A stretch of DNA of 64,000 nucleotides, from contig VXAZ01003479.1 in NCBI GenBank assembly GCA_013399875.1, forward strand, positions 372,001-436,000, given 5' to 3'. The position numbers were made by a program, and so were the translations under genes. Shown here piece by piece: positions 47,001 through 58,300 of this stretch (the first letter of the stretch is position 1; every line of letters begins with the position of its first letter). The notes beneath the pieces are model-generated. The model saw nothing but the letters and a program-made list of their open reading frames with translations, ran no database searches and was not told where the DNA came from. Source of the DNA: Gymnorhina tibicen. Lineage: Eukaryota; Chordata; Aves; Passeriformes; Artamidae.

Positions 47001-47885
47001 TTCTCCTGGCATTTACAGCCAAGAGAGAGATGCTGGTAGGCAATCCCTGGCAATGAAAGGTTGAGGTGTCTGCCCAGGATTTTGCAAAGCAGCTCAGCTC
47101 AGTCACCTATGGTGTGTCCCCTTCTTCCTGGCTGCTGGGCTGGCAAAGCCAGGCATAGCCATTGCTTGGGCTCACACCTTCTAAGCCATCTGCTGTTACT
47201 GCTTCTCCCTGGTCTCTGTTCTGAAAGGAAGACAAAATCCTGTGCAGCGGTTTTTAAAACTAGAGTGCAGGTGCAGCCTGAGAGTAACCCCAGGCTGACC
47301 CCACTCAGCTGAGGGGTAAAATTTTTACAATAGTAACAGTAGCTGGCAAGAAGAAAAGTCCAGACGAGGTTAGCCTAAGAGCTTAGGGAAACCTATTTTC
47401 CAAGCATTAGTTGCCGTCTTCCTTGAACACAGTACCTGAAGGACTCCTCCAGTGATTCTCGTCTTCATTTCAGTACAGTCTTCCTATCAGGCAAGTCATC
47501 AAAAAGTCCTGAAAGTCCAGAGGATTCCCAAGTAATAATTCACTGCATTATTAGAACTCTGCATCTCCTCGTCACCCACACTGGATGCAAAGTTAATTGA
47601 ATAATGAAAGCAATTCAAATTACCCACAGCTTGTTCCTATCTCTGCTTTTGATTTCCTCCTGATTGAATCTGATTGAGGAATGTCTCACCTGTCTCCTGG
47701 TGCCAAACTTTAGGCCAAGAAGGAATTTTCCCCGGAAAACATTGTCCAGGAGAGCTGCATTTCACCCTTTCCTGTCCTGGAAAGTGTTCAAGTGCTGAGC
47801 TTTTCAGGACAGTGGGATGGGTTTTTCCTCCAGCACTCCCAGCCATGAGTGCTCTGCATTTCTCTTGCTCTCCTTTGTGTTGCAG
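47001..47885. other. Unique non-coding sequence
   Basis: No gene or repeat is recognised. It ends in a strong pyrimidine tract and TGTTGCAG that forms the acceptor of the small exon candidate that follows. Confidence 0.55.
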
Positions 47886-47924
47886 AATCGCTCTTTCAGA
47901 CTATTTTGATCTAAAGGTTTTAAG
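47886..47924 (+). other. Microexon-like 39-bp segment
   Basis: Preceded by CTCTCCTTTGTGTTGCAG (an excellent acceptor) and followed by AAG|GTAACT (a fair donor). The length is 39 bases, a multiple of three, and one frame is open and reads IALSDYFDLKVL; the others hit stops. Unrecognised. Chance pseudo-exons of this kind are common, so confidence is low. Confidence 0.15.
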
Positions 47925-50900
47925 GTAACTGAAGTGCCTTGTGGAAGAGGCAGATCAGAATGAAGCATTTTTCTCCCCCTTCCACCATTTCCACTAGTTT
48001 CACTGAGAGCACAAGTCCATCAAAGTGACTTCAGGCTGCAAGACCCTGCTCAGCAGAGCTGACAAAACACATTTTAGAAACCAAAATTCACAAGTTCTGT
48101 GCTTTTCACCACTTGAATCATAGGGGAAGAAAAAAAAAAATCATTCGCCTACTGCTGATCCAGGGACAGAAAAGCAGCTCTGCATGGTGGATGTTTTCCA
48201 GAGCTCACAGGAGACTCGAGCTCACAGGACCTGTAGTTAAACCTAAGTTTTCCCTGAAACTCTCAACATAATTCAATGGTACAATTATCTCTGAGTGTGT
48301 TATCATGAGCGATGCACTCAGTGATGCTTTTTGGCTATTTGGGGTATATTTATAAATTTTGAGCTCTTGTACAGTTTTAGGGCTAGACAAAGAAAAATCT
48401 AGCAATTAGCTTCTCTGGTTTTGGAGCTAGAGGCAGGGTGACATGCCATGCAGCAACACCTTATGCATTTAATACCTCCTCTCATCTAGAAGCCTAGCTC
48501 TGGCAAAAATACAATTGTCATTTTCATTTTAAGAGTTAGCATTACAATAAAAATTATTTCCTAGCACATTCATTGAGTAAGAAACGACAAAATGTCACTC
48601 CAGAACTTGTGTGTTTCTAATGAACTCTGACAGAGCTGGTTGGGCTTCAAAGGCGAAAATCTGTTTGGTTCTCAGAGCAAGGAACTCTTTGGCAAAGACA
48701 CTACAACTGAGGCCAGGATCACGTACTGGCAATTGCACTGGACACATAGACCTAGGCTGGTTTATCTCGGGTCTGGGTAGAGAAACAGGGCCCTCAGGTG
48801 CTTCTGAGGGCACACATGGCAATGGAACATCTCAGAACAGAGGGAAAAGTAGAAATAAAAGGTGATATACAGAAGCAAAGCCATTCTGATAAAAGCTACA
48901 GGGGAAAAAAACCCTGACCTGAACAATTTGCATTCCAAACAGTACAGCTTTAAGAGATGAAAACCACATCTCACTTCCCAAAACTCTTGATGCAAAGAAA
49001 ACAAACACAGTGAAAAAAATGCAGGGGGAATTTTGACACTGCATCATACTTATCAAAGTCTGGTACATAGATAAGACTACTTTCACAATAACCAAATTAC
49101 AGTCTTTCCCCATAAACCCTCAGAAACATGGTTTCTTGCCAGTGATAAATCTCATCCCTATTTGTACCTTTTTGACCCTGTTTTCCATGCCCCCATAATG
49201 GTGTTTCACTAGGAAAATACTCTAGGCTGCTAAAGAACAGTGTCTCCGCATGACCAACGCACCAACCATAATCCTCAAGACATTTTGCCCATTTTCCCCA
49301 CACCAAAACTTCAGTCCATTCACACAATCAATCAAAGCTCCCTCTCTTCCTCCTGTGGGTGATGGTTTGGGAATCTGATTTCCATTTCAATAGCTCCCGT
49401 GAACTTACACAATGCCAAAAGGGAGCATTTCAATCATCTACTCAGTCCTTCAACAGTACAAATTTCTTGTGGGACAGAGGGAAATGAAGGATTAAAAGGT
49501 CTATTAGCACATCTTGTTCAGCATCACAGGATGTGATGGGTAGTTCCTCCCCACCCAGGAGGGACCAGAAAAGCAATTACTATGAAACAGTTTGTATTTT
49601 ATAAGTGTTTTCTCCTGCGATGACACCGTGGACAGTCCAGGCTGCAGGAACAAGTCTTGACAGATGAGTTCTGCAGTGCCTGAAGAGCTGGAAATACTTT
49701 CCCATCACCAGAACAGCTCCAATGCCTTCCCCACATTAGAAACGTAGGTAAGCTAAGGATAATTTTAGGATCTTATTTATAATCAAAGGCAGGGATATGT
49801 TACTTTAAATTTGACTTAGGCAGAATAGTTACAGTAATAATAGAGACAACATTTAAGATCTCTGAAGGAAGAAATTGCTAGAGAAAGTGAAAGAAAAAAG
49901 CAGAGTAAGTTTAAGAGCAGTTTTACAATAGTTAAGTCACACAACACCCGTTATCTGGGTAAGTGAATTATGTTTCACAAGGGATCACAAGAACATTTTC
50001 TTCAGCTTTGATTCCAGTTGTTCACGTCTCCCCAGTTTCAGATGTCCAGTTTAATCCAGCCCTGAACATCAAGCAACACAACAGCACTCTTCTGTGACTG
50101 TGTGGAAAAACCAATTTTTTTCTGTAACAATAAGATTCTTCAGCCCTGATTTGTCCCCACAATAGCTAGAAAAGCTTCAAAGGAGCCCTGTGTGAATTAT
50201 TACTTTGACAAAGACCTACTTGCAGGTTCTATGTGTAGAATACTTGTAGGACCTATGTAGAACACCAAATATAGCTCCTCTGGGCTATAGCTGGGCTGCT
50301 GGGTCACCAAATCCCTTCATTTGGGAAGAAACGAGAGCAGGGACTCCCAGTGAAAACAGTTGTCCCACTTTACCCTTCAGTGATAAATGGGGATCTCCAA
50401 AACATCACAGACATCTCCCAGCCATCCCCAGCGCACCCCTTATACTCCACCCTCTGAAGTACATAGCACACATGGGAGGGTTTTGCTATGAATCTCTGAA
50501 GGTTGGCAAGAGCTTGCAACCTTCAATATCTGCAATCATAGGTGAATCTAGGAGCCTATCAGAAAAGAGGAAAAATAGGTTTTATTTGCCATCAGCTTGA
50601 GACAAGCTCAGCAAGGAAAAAGAGGGGAGCAGGAGAAATTAGCACAACCCAGTGCTAAATTACAGATACACACCACAGGTGAGAAGATGTTTCTTGCACT
50701 GCAAGCCCCGTGCAGAGCCCTCTGGGAGGGGCAGTCCCCTCTGTACAGCTCTCTCCATCCTCCTGAGACAGAAACAGCCGGCAGGAGCTGCCACACTCAG
50801 CTAAAGGCCTCCGCATTTCCCAGCCATTTGGGAGGAAACAAACGGCTGCGTCTGGAACACCAGGGGAGTGGGGCGATGTGGCAGTGCCTCTCCAAGGAAA

Positions 50901-51780
50901 CCTCTGCTGCCTCCCTTGAGACGCTGCCCTAGGGCAGGAGGTACAGCTCTGCTGAACTGGCCTTGGCGTCCCGTGGGACACGGCTGCAGCAATTCATTTT
51001 ACACATTTTACAGCCTTATCGGTGAGGAGGCTTCACTTTCACAGGTGGGCTCTTGTCACGGCACGTCCCCTCTCCAGGGGCTGCTCCCCACCCTGTCCCT
51101 CCTTTACCACCCCTGCTTTCTCAGCATTTTCTCCCCTCCCTTCTTATAACACTTAGTTACCTAACCTGAGCATTTTTCTTGCCTTAGTCTGGTTCTTAGT
51201 CTCGGAGGAGCCATTTCCTCCTGTCTGTTGTTGATTGTTATTATTTCTGCTCTGTAAATGCATCTATCATGATCTTTTCTTCCAAGGCATGAGCAGTCAC
51301 AAGTTTCTCATATTTTTCAGGGAACCTGTTTAGCAAGGATACTGCAAAAGAATAGTTTCTCTTCTTGTCCTAGAAGGTTGCAAGCGTCACAGTACAGGGC
51401 AGCTTGCTGATTGCAGCAGAAAACAGTAGAACTATTAGCAGCTTAAAAAGCAAACAAGAAACAAACCCCCAAATCCCTGAACATCCTTTCCTGAGGCTGG
51501 ACAGAAGCTCCTGCCTGGCCAGCCTGCTGAGTTGAGAAACACATCACATTCCATGGCTGGAATGCTAATTAATTTTGCAGGTAATGAGCTGGTGATAACA
51601 CATTTACCACACTGGAGATATGAAGGAAGGCACAACTTTGATGCACGGTGTCACCTTCCCCAGTGGGCAGACAGGATATCCCCAAGGCCACATGCTCTTG
51701 GTGTGCTGTGCTAGTAGTTGAGGAAGTGTTTCACACCAAGATGAGTTTTTCCAAAGAATCACCTCTCCATAGAGACCTCT
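47925..51780. other. Unique non-coding sequence
   Basis: No gene or known repeat is recognised. An A10 run lies near 48128. At 50220-50265 a degenerate direct repeat of CTATGT(GT)AGAA occurs. The 50600-51000 part is GC-rich and open on both strands (111 codons plus, 108 codons minus), again a composition effect. Confidence 0.6.
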
Positions 51781-52350
51781 CAAGGGTCAGGGATCAGGAA
51801 GGGCTGGCAGTTCCCTACAGGATGAGGAGTCGAGGAGGAGAACTCAGTCAGCAGGGCAGGGCTCCCCCATCCCACAGGACATAAGTGAGACCAGCAGCCA
51901 AGCCTGGGGATGGCAGCCAGGGCCAACTCAGAGCCCAGATCATTTGTGTGATACAGCAGATCGAGGCAGGAGCTCAAAAGCAGGTCAGCCAGTTCCAGTG
52001 ACAGTAACCAGGCTCAGACACAGTCTAGTGGTCACCAGGCAGGCCTGATGCCAAACTGGGGGGTCAGTCCATGGATCAGGGTCCCAACGCAAGGCCCGTG
52101 GCCAGGCACAGGCATGGCTGTATGGAGTGGTACATCTACACCACAGCCCAGAGAGCAGCAGAAAGTCATGGACTGAGTTTAAATGGAGCCCCTGAGCCCA
52201 TGGGCAGGGGAGTGGCTGGAGGCCCATGATAGGCTCGTCAGGTTAATTACACTCAGGGCCCTGACACTTCATCTCCACAGCCCTGGCCAGTATCATGGCC
52301 AGACACTAGCCCATGACATCTCAGCACTAGTGTTCATACCAGGTAGCCCA
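51781..52350. repeat. CAGG-rich, repeat-like block, family unassigned
   Basis: About fifteen CAGG words and many CCAG, GGTCAG and CAGGCA variants crowd into 570 bp, giving a texture unlike the flanks. It resembles moderately repetitive GC-rich interspersed elements of sauropsid genomes, but I cannot name a family. I see no LTR ends, inverted termini or poly-A tail. The edges are approximate. Confidence 0.3.
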
Positions 52351-54082
52351 GAGCTCACAAATGGATTTTGCCACTGTCCCCTTTAGGTGCAAACTCCACA
52401 GCCTTCACAACAGGCATAAGTGCCCCTTGACCTCAGAAATAAGAGGGATGATATTCCATATTACAGAGCAGCCTGTGTCTGAGGCATCACAAGAAGATGA
52501 AGCAATAACCAGGAACTGCTTTTCCTCCCCACACGCTGATGTGCCTTGGGGCAGGGAAAAGCAGCTGCAGGAGTAGCAGGGCACCTCCCAGCCCATCAGC
52601 ACAGCAGCACGGAGGCAAAGACAAACAAAGATGCAGGAAGTGATTATGCCTTCTGATAATAGAGCTGTGAAGCTGAGTAAGCAATTGGTGATTGAGCTGG
52701 CGCTAAGTGTGGGGCTTTCATCGGAGACAAACAACCTAAACCCAACAACACAACGGTGGGTGGCGGTTGTTCATACCAGTCAGGGAAGTTAAATAACCTC
52801 CCCCAGTGGATACTGCAAAAGTAGAACATGTGGGATAAGAGTGAGAGTGGCATTAGAGAGGCTAGAAATTGGCCAAGACACAACTGGCGCACACACACAG
52901 ACACCCTCATTATTCAAGAGGAGAAGTTCAGTTTTCCAGGAGCATCATGGAATGCTCCTTTCCAGGTGACATTTAACTCAGCCTTCAGACACCAGACAAG
53001 AACACACTCTGTGATAACTGGAGATGTCCAATAATCCGAACCAGAAAAAGCTTTCCATTCTGTTGCTGAGCTGTATCCCTGCCATGGTACTCTCTGACCC
53101 TGGGTCAGAACATACAAGCTTACAATCAGAAAGATTTAATGAAAAGCATGCAACAGCCAGAGATCCTGCTGCCAGGGGAGGAGGGGAAGAGAGGTAAAGG
53201 GAGGAAAAATACATCAAGTGGCTTATAAAGAAAGAAGCATGTGCACTTCCCAGCAGAGGATACAGTCTTTTAAGCCATCCCACTTGGAGGAGCTTCCCCT
53301 AACTCCGAGACTTCCTTGAAGGCAAAAGATAAACAGATCATGGGGCCAATATAAGGGCCGTGCAGCTGCACAAGTCTCTTAGAAGGTCCCTTTTGTATTG
53401 CCTTGGCTTGTTCTTCAAGCTCAGAGGGAAGGTTAAGTTGAAGTCACCTGCTCTCTGATTCCCTGTGTATGCACTTGAGCCGTCGCAAAGAGAGAGGCAG
53501 GTTCTGCCAGGGACAAGATTTATGCACTTAATCCTTTTGAAGTGAAAAATAAAGGGAAAAGTCCTGCAGTTCTGCTTTCAGAAAAATAGCTCTGGGAATA
53601 TGCATTACCCTGACACAAGTTCCATGTAGACATGACATTTTACAGTCCTCAAAAATCCCTCTGAGGAGTTGTCAGACTTGCTGATACCAACATGTGGAAA
53701 GCAGACAGTCTGGCTTCCCAGTCTGAGAAAACCAACAGCCAGCACTGCTCCTTTGGGTTGGTTGTGCTCAAGAGCAAATGGGACAAGGATACATTCCCAC
53801 ACCTTCCAACACAGAGCGTCTTTTTCATCACCAGTTCCTACCCCAGCCCAGTCCAGCTCTTGCCCAACTCTCTCAATCCACCTCTCCATTTACAGGCAGC
53901 TGAAATTTTTCAAGAAAATACAGCTTGCCAAAGATTACGCTTCCAAAATCCCACCATAGTGCCTCCCCCTAGATCTCGCCTTTGCTTTCTGGCCCCTTTT
54001 GTGCCTTACTCCTCCCCAAAAGTCCTCATTCCTCAGGGGATACTTCCCTGAACAAGCTGAGACCTTCCCATTTATTGCTTAT
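52351..54082. other. Unique non-coding sequence
   Basis: No gene or known repeat is recognised. A purine-rich tract lies at 53172-53215. The frame at 53692-54051 (119 codons) overlaps another plus-strand frame and resembles nothing known. Confidence 0.6.
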
Positions 54083-54187
54083 ATGATCAGGGAGGGCATT
54101 AAGGAAATAATCACTGAGATTGCAGATAATTTAGGAATAGCCTGGAAACAATTTCTAAGGAGATCAGTCATCCTTGGGATGTTCTAG
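54083..54187 (+). other. Short frame resembling the first helices of a death domain
   Basis: The 34-codon stretch from ATG 54083 to the TAG at 54185-54187 includes ITEIADNLGIAWKQFLRR. The pattern [hydrophobic]-IADxLG-x-xWKxxxRR matches helices 1-2 of death-fold domains (ankyrin and FADD/RIPK1 type have LG..W...AR). It is preceded by TATTGCTTATATGATCAG, which could serve as an acceptor. It stops after about nine more residues, so no complete domain (about 80-90 residues) is present. It could be a decayed exon or chance. Confidence 0.15.
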
Positions 54188-55303
54188 GAAGCTCTAGTTG
54201 TGCTGATGCTTCTTTTGCAGGACTTAAAAAACTAACAATATTGTCTCCAGGCTTAAGTGTCTCAGAACTCCTACAGCAGCCATATGAGTCCACAGCAAGG
54301 ATCCATCCAGTCCACCACTGTGTCTAACATAAACTATGAGTTGACGCCTAGGAAAGAGGAAGAATAGGTCAAAAATACATAGCACTTCCTCCTCAAACAC
54401 AAATTATTTACTTAGCCTTCATTCATTTTCAGCTGTAGAGATTTTTTTTTGGCCTTAGAGGGTTTGTCTGTTCAGTGATCCCTAACAATCTTGGTTTCAA
54501 GCACTATTGTCTTCCTTTGAACAGAAGAATACACCTTGCACCCACGACATCCTATGATTAGAAGTTTTCTGGGTCTCCTAGCTGGTACATCCAGAACCAG
54601 CTCCTACCATTTGTTTGAAATCTGCCCACAGTTGTTGGCCTCCAATTCTTGCACAGGTAAAGAGGAAGAGGCAGTTCCTATCCATTTGCTTCATGCACCT
54701 CCAGATTTTGTAGGTCTCTGTTACATTCCCCCTCAAATCATTCATTTTCCAGGCTGAAGTATCCCGGAATGCTCCGTTGCTTCTTTTACGGGAGTTTCCA
54801 TGTCTGGACTCAGAAGGTCACGCACAGCAGAATGGACGGGGTATGGTGCTTTCCCACTTTTGGAGTGCCATGTTCTTCAGAAGTGAATTTGACTTGTGCT
54901 TTCACAAGGCTTTCACAGAAAAGAAAGAAAACACAGACAAACATTTCCTTTTATACACTCACTTTTCCTTCATTTGAAACCAAAGGGAATACTTTGAAAG
55001 CAGAACAACTTCTCTTCTAAAAGCACAAAGATCCCCTTCTCAGAAGAGCCAAACAAAAGATCATGACTCAGACATGGGACTTTAACTTCTTCATCCTATG
55101 ACCCAAACCTTTGACCTCCAACATTCTCTGCTTCTCTGAGGGTGTCATAGGTCTGCCTGATCTCCAATCTGTTGGATTGATCTCAGAGATCCACAGCACT
55201 TCTCAAATACCATTCAGTCAACTCAACAGCACTCAGAAGCAGCACCTTGGAATTTGAAAGTTTGACCTTGCAACTGTGACTTTCTTTTATACACAAGATA
55301 CTT
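54188..55303. other. Unique non-coding sequence
   Basis: No gene or known repeat is recognised. AT- and pyrimidine-rich, with frames under 85 codons. Confidence 0.6.
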
Positions 55304-55333
55304 GGGAGAGCAGGGAGAGCAGGGAGGGCAGGG
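55304..55333 (+). repeat. Three-unit 9-bp tandem repeat
   Basis: GGGAGAGCA, GGGAGAGCA, GGGAGGGCA then GGG. A short purine-rich minisatellite-like tract. Confidence 0.9.
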
Positions 55334-58300
55334 TAATGACTGGTGGAGAAGGTGCTGTGTTTAGAGAATACACCCATCAAAACCTCCCCAGCTGTCCATG
55401 GACTTCAGGGACCCCTCCCCTCCAGGGCAGGCCAGAGGGATTTCCTGGCTAATGTCAGGTAAAGGTAAGGAAAGATTTCTGCTGAAAAACTGCACGTTAA
55501 GATGTATTTTATAACCCCCTGATTAGCCCAGAGGAATTCACTGGCTGTTGAGAGGATCAACACGTCCGTAGTGCTGGGATACTTTGGTATTAAATTACAG
55601 CTTTGGCATCACCCTTAAGTTCAGCAAGTCAAAGGAAATAGTTGCAGGTTGTTTTATTTACTGAGCACCAAATAGGTAATAGGATTACAGACACGTAAAA
55701 TCAAATTTTTAAAAACTACAAATGAACATTTAGAGTAATTTAAAGGTCTCTCACATTTTGTAAGTATTCAGCAAACAAAATCTTGATTAGAAAACCAGTT
55801 TAATACAGTCCTTCGCAGTAAGGCTGTTTTTGTGGTACAGGGCATTTCAGGAGGTCCAGACTTCCTTTCACAGCCTATGGGCATTCCAGGATCACAAGGA
55901 TCAAAACCCACTAGTTTCCCAAATCTCAGGTCAAATCAAGAAAGAGCGTTGGACCTTCCAGTCACTAGATCAGTTTGTTCTTCATCCTTCAGAAACATCA
56001 GTGCCCCTTGCAGTTCTTCCAGGCCCAGGCCATGAACGCAGCAAGGTGTCCACTGCCCAGGGCCTCAGCTGAGCTCAGAGTTCATCTCTGACCATGACCA
56101 TTCTCTCCCACCTGGTAGAATAGCTCCCAGTGGGTGCTCTTGCTTCCAGTAAGAACCAGGTGATTCCCCAGCTCTTACATTCCCAGACTGGTCTGGAGAC
56201 ACAAATTCACACAGCCAAGGCTGAGAAGCAATGAGGAAGCTCTCCAGATGAAAGCCTGTGCAGCCAAAAGGAAATCACATTTTGCATTATGATGGCATTG
56301 GGAACTTTATCAAAAACAAAATAAGGAAACAAAAGGAGCAGCAGTGGAAGGAGAAGCTTCTGGCCATACTGCCACCAGAAGAAATGCTCAGCAAGCCTTG
56401 ACCTCAGCATGAAGCCTTTTCAAAGACCACTCCCTGTTTCACACTGGGCATGAACCACCACTCCACATTATACAGATGTAGCAAGGCATTTAACCTGTTG
56501 TAATCTTGATTGCCATCCACCAGCTCAGAGCAATGTGTTAGGAAAGCAGCATTGAGGAGAAGGAAATAGGGATTGCTGCAGAATAGCAATATTTACACTA
56601 AAGAGTACTGAGTGCCTTTAAAATTACAAAAATTTATATTTCTAGATAGAAAGAAGGCAGCAGGAATAATCATATTGGTTTCCTGCATAAAAATGTTCCT
56701 AGACTTCATCTGATGTCCCAAATCTCTTTCTGGCTGAGATAACAAGACATGGATTCTTCAGAGGCTTCAAGAGACAGAATCACCACTGTATCCCTTGGTA
56801 ATTGGTGCCAAAAATTATTTAACTGTTGCTATTTAGTCACTGTTAAAACCACGTACCTTATTTTTCTAGCTTACATTTATCTAAGTTTAATTTCTAGCTG
56901 CTGGATCACATTATGCTTTCATCTGTTTTTCATCCACACACAGGCATCACTTTACCCAATGAAATTCACCCCTGCATTTTAGGCTGACACAGCAAATGAC
57001 ACTCAACAGTTTTGGTCAGGAAGGAAAGGATCCTGCATCCTGCTGCACGTGAAAGGGTGCCACTGAATTCAGACAACCAAGTTGAAAGGTGACATCTGCT
57101 TTGTAATTAAGGCTTGCTTAGAGCAATAAGGACAAGCATCATGCCCCCAGATGTTACTGGAGCTTTCTGAAGGGGTGGCCTAAGGCAGCCAGTCAGCAAG
57201 GCTGGCAGCAGTCGACTACTTTTAGCATTGCTGTTGAATTACTGCCATCATCAACTAAAGTTATAAGGGAGTCTAATAAAAGACACCAAGTGCCATCAAA
57301 GTTGCAGAAAAGGTTTTGTAACCATTCCCCAAGGAGAGACACATGGGCAGGGGTGAGGACGTGCACCCCTAGCAGCTCTGCATGACGTGGCTGTGCTGCC
57401 ATCCACGACCCTGACCCTGCTGCTGTTACTGCTGTGCTTGAGAAACAACGGGAAATTTACCCCTTACCTCAGCATCTGGGCCAAGCTCAAACAGTGGCTG
57501 ACTTGTCCAGCTGAAAGGTCTCCTGTGCCATGACGCAGGTTCTCTGGAGGCTGATGCAGGGCACAACACAGCCAGCTGCAACCAAACTGTAAATGGAGAA
57601 TTTTAAGAATGTAAGTTAGAGTCCCATGGGTCTGGCAAGGACCTGGAGAGGCAGAAAAGGAGAACCCAGCTCTCCTTTTGAGCTGTGGTACCACCATTCA
57701 TCTGCAGGACAGTGATGCTGTTCACAATCACAGTGGGAAAACATACTTGTAACAGCAACACTCTGAACAGTCTGTCCTCCCCACCCAGTAATGACACAAT
57801 GGAGGAAGCAGCTGGTGCAGCCAAGCAGCACCAATTGGCATTATCTTAACAGTCTGAGCTGTAAGTTGTGTCAGAGCTGTTTTCTGTGTAATTCGGTCAT
57901 TCCTTTCATGAGGGCATGAGCGCCTGGGGCAGGGGAGCACAGATAACCCTGGCCAGGACCTACCCAGAAGGCCCCTGCAGGTCCATACCAGATTCTTGAA
58001 GCAGCAGCTCTGCAGCAGATCCTTGGACACCAGCAATGGATTGCTACAGTCTTAGAAAAATAGCTGCCAGGCTTTGCTCTCCCAGTCACAGCCTTGACAC
58101 AAGCCACGTGGGCAAGATGAGTCTTGGCAAAGAGGGCACGTCTGAGTGTCGAGATTAAGAATTTCCCCACTCTGGGCCAGTGGAGAAAGAAAGAGCAAAG
58201 GGGAACCAGCCCGCTACATTTAACTGCATGGTTAGACCAAACAAATCTATTTGCCTTATGTCTGTTGTCAAGATGTGGAGGATTTTTTCCATTAGAGATC

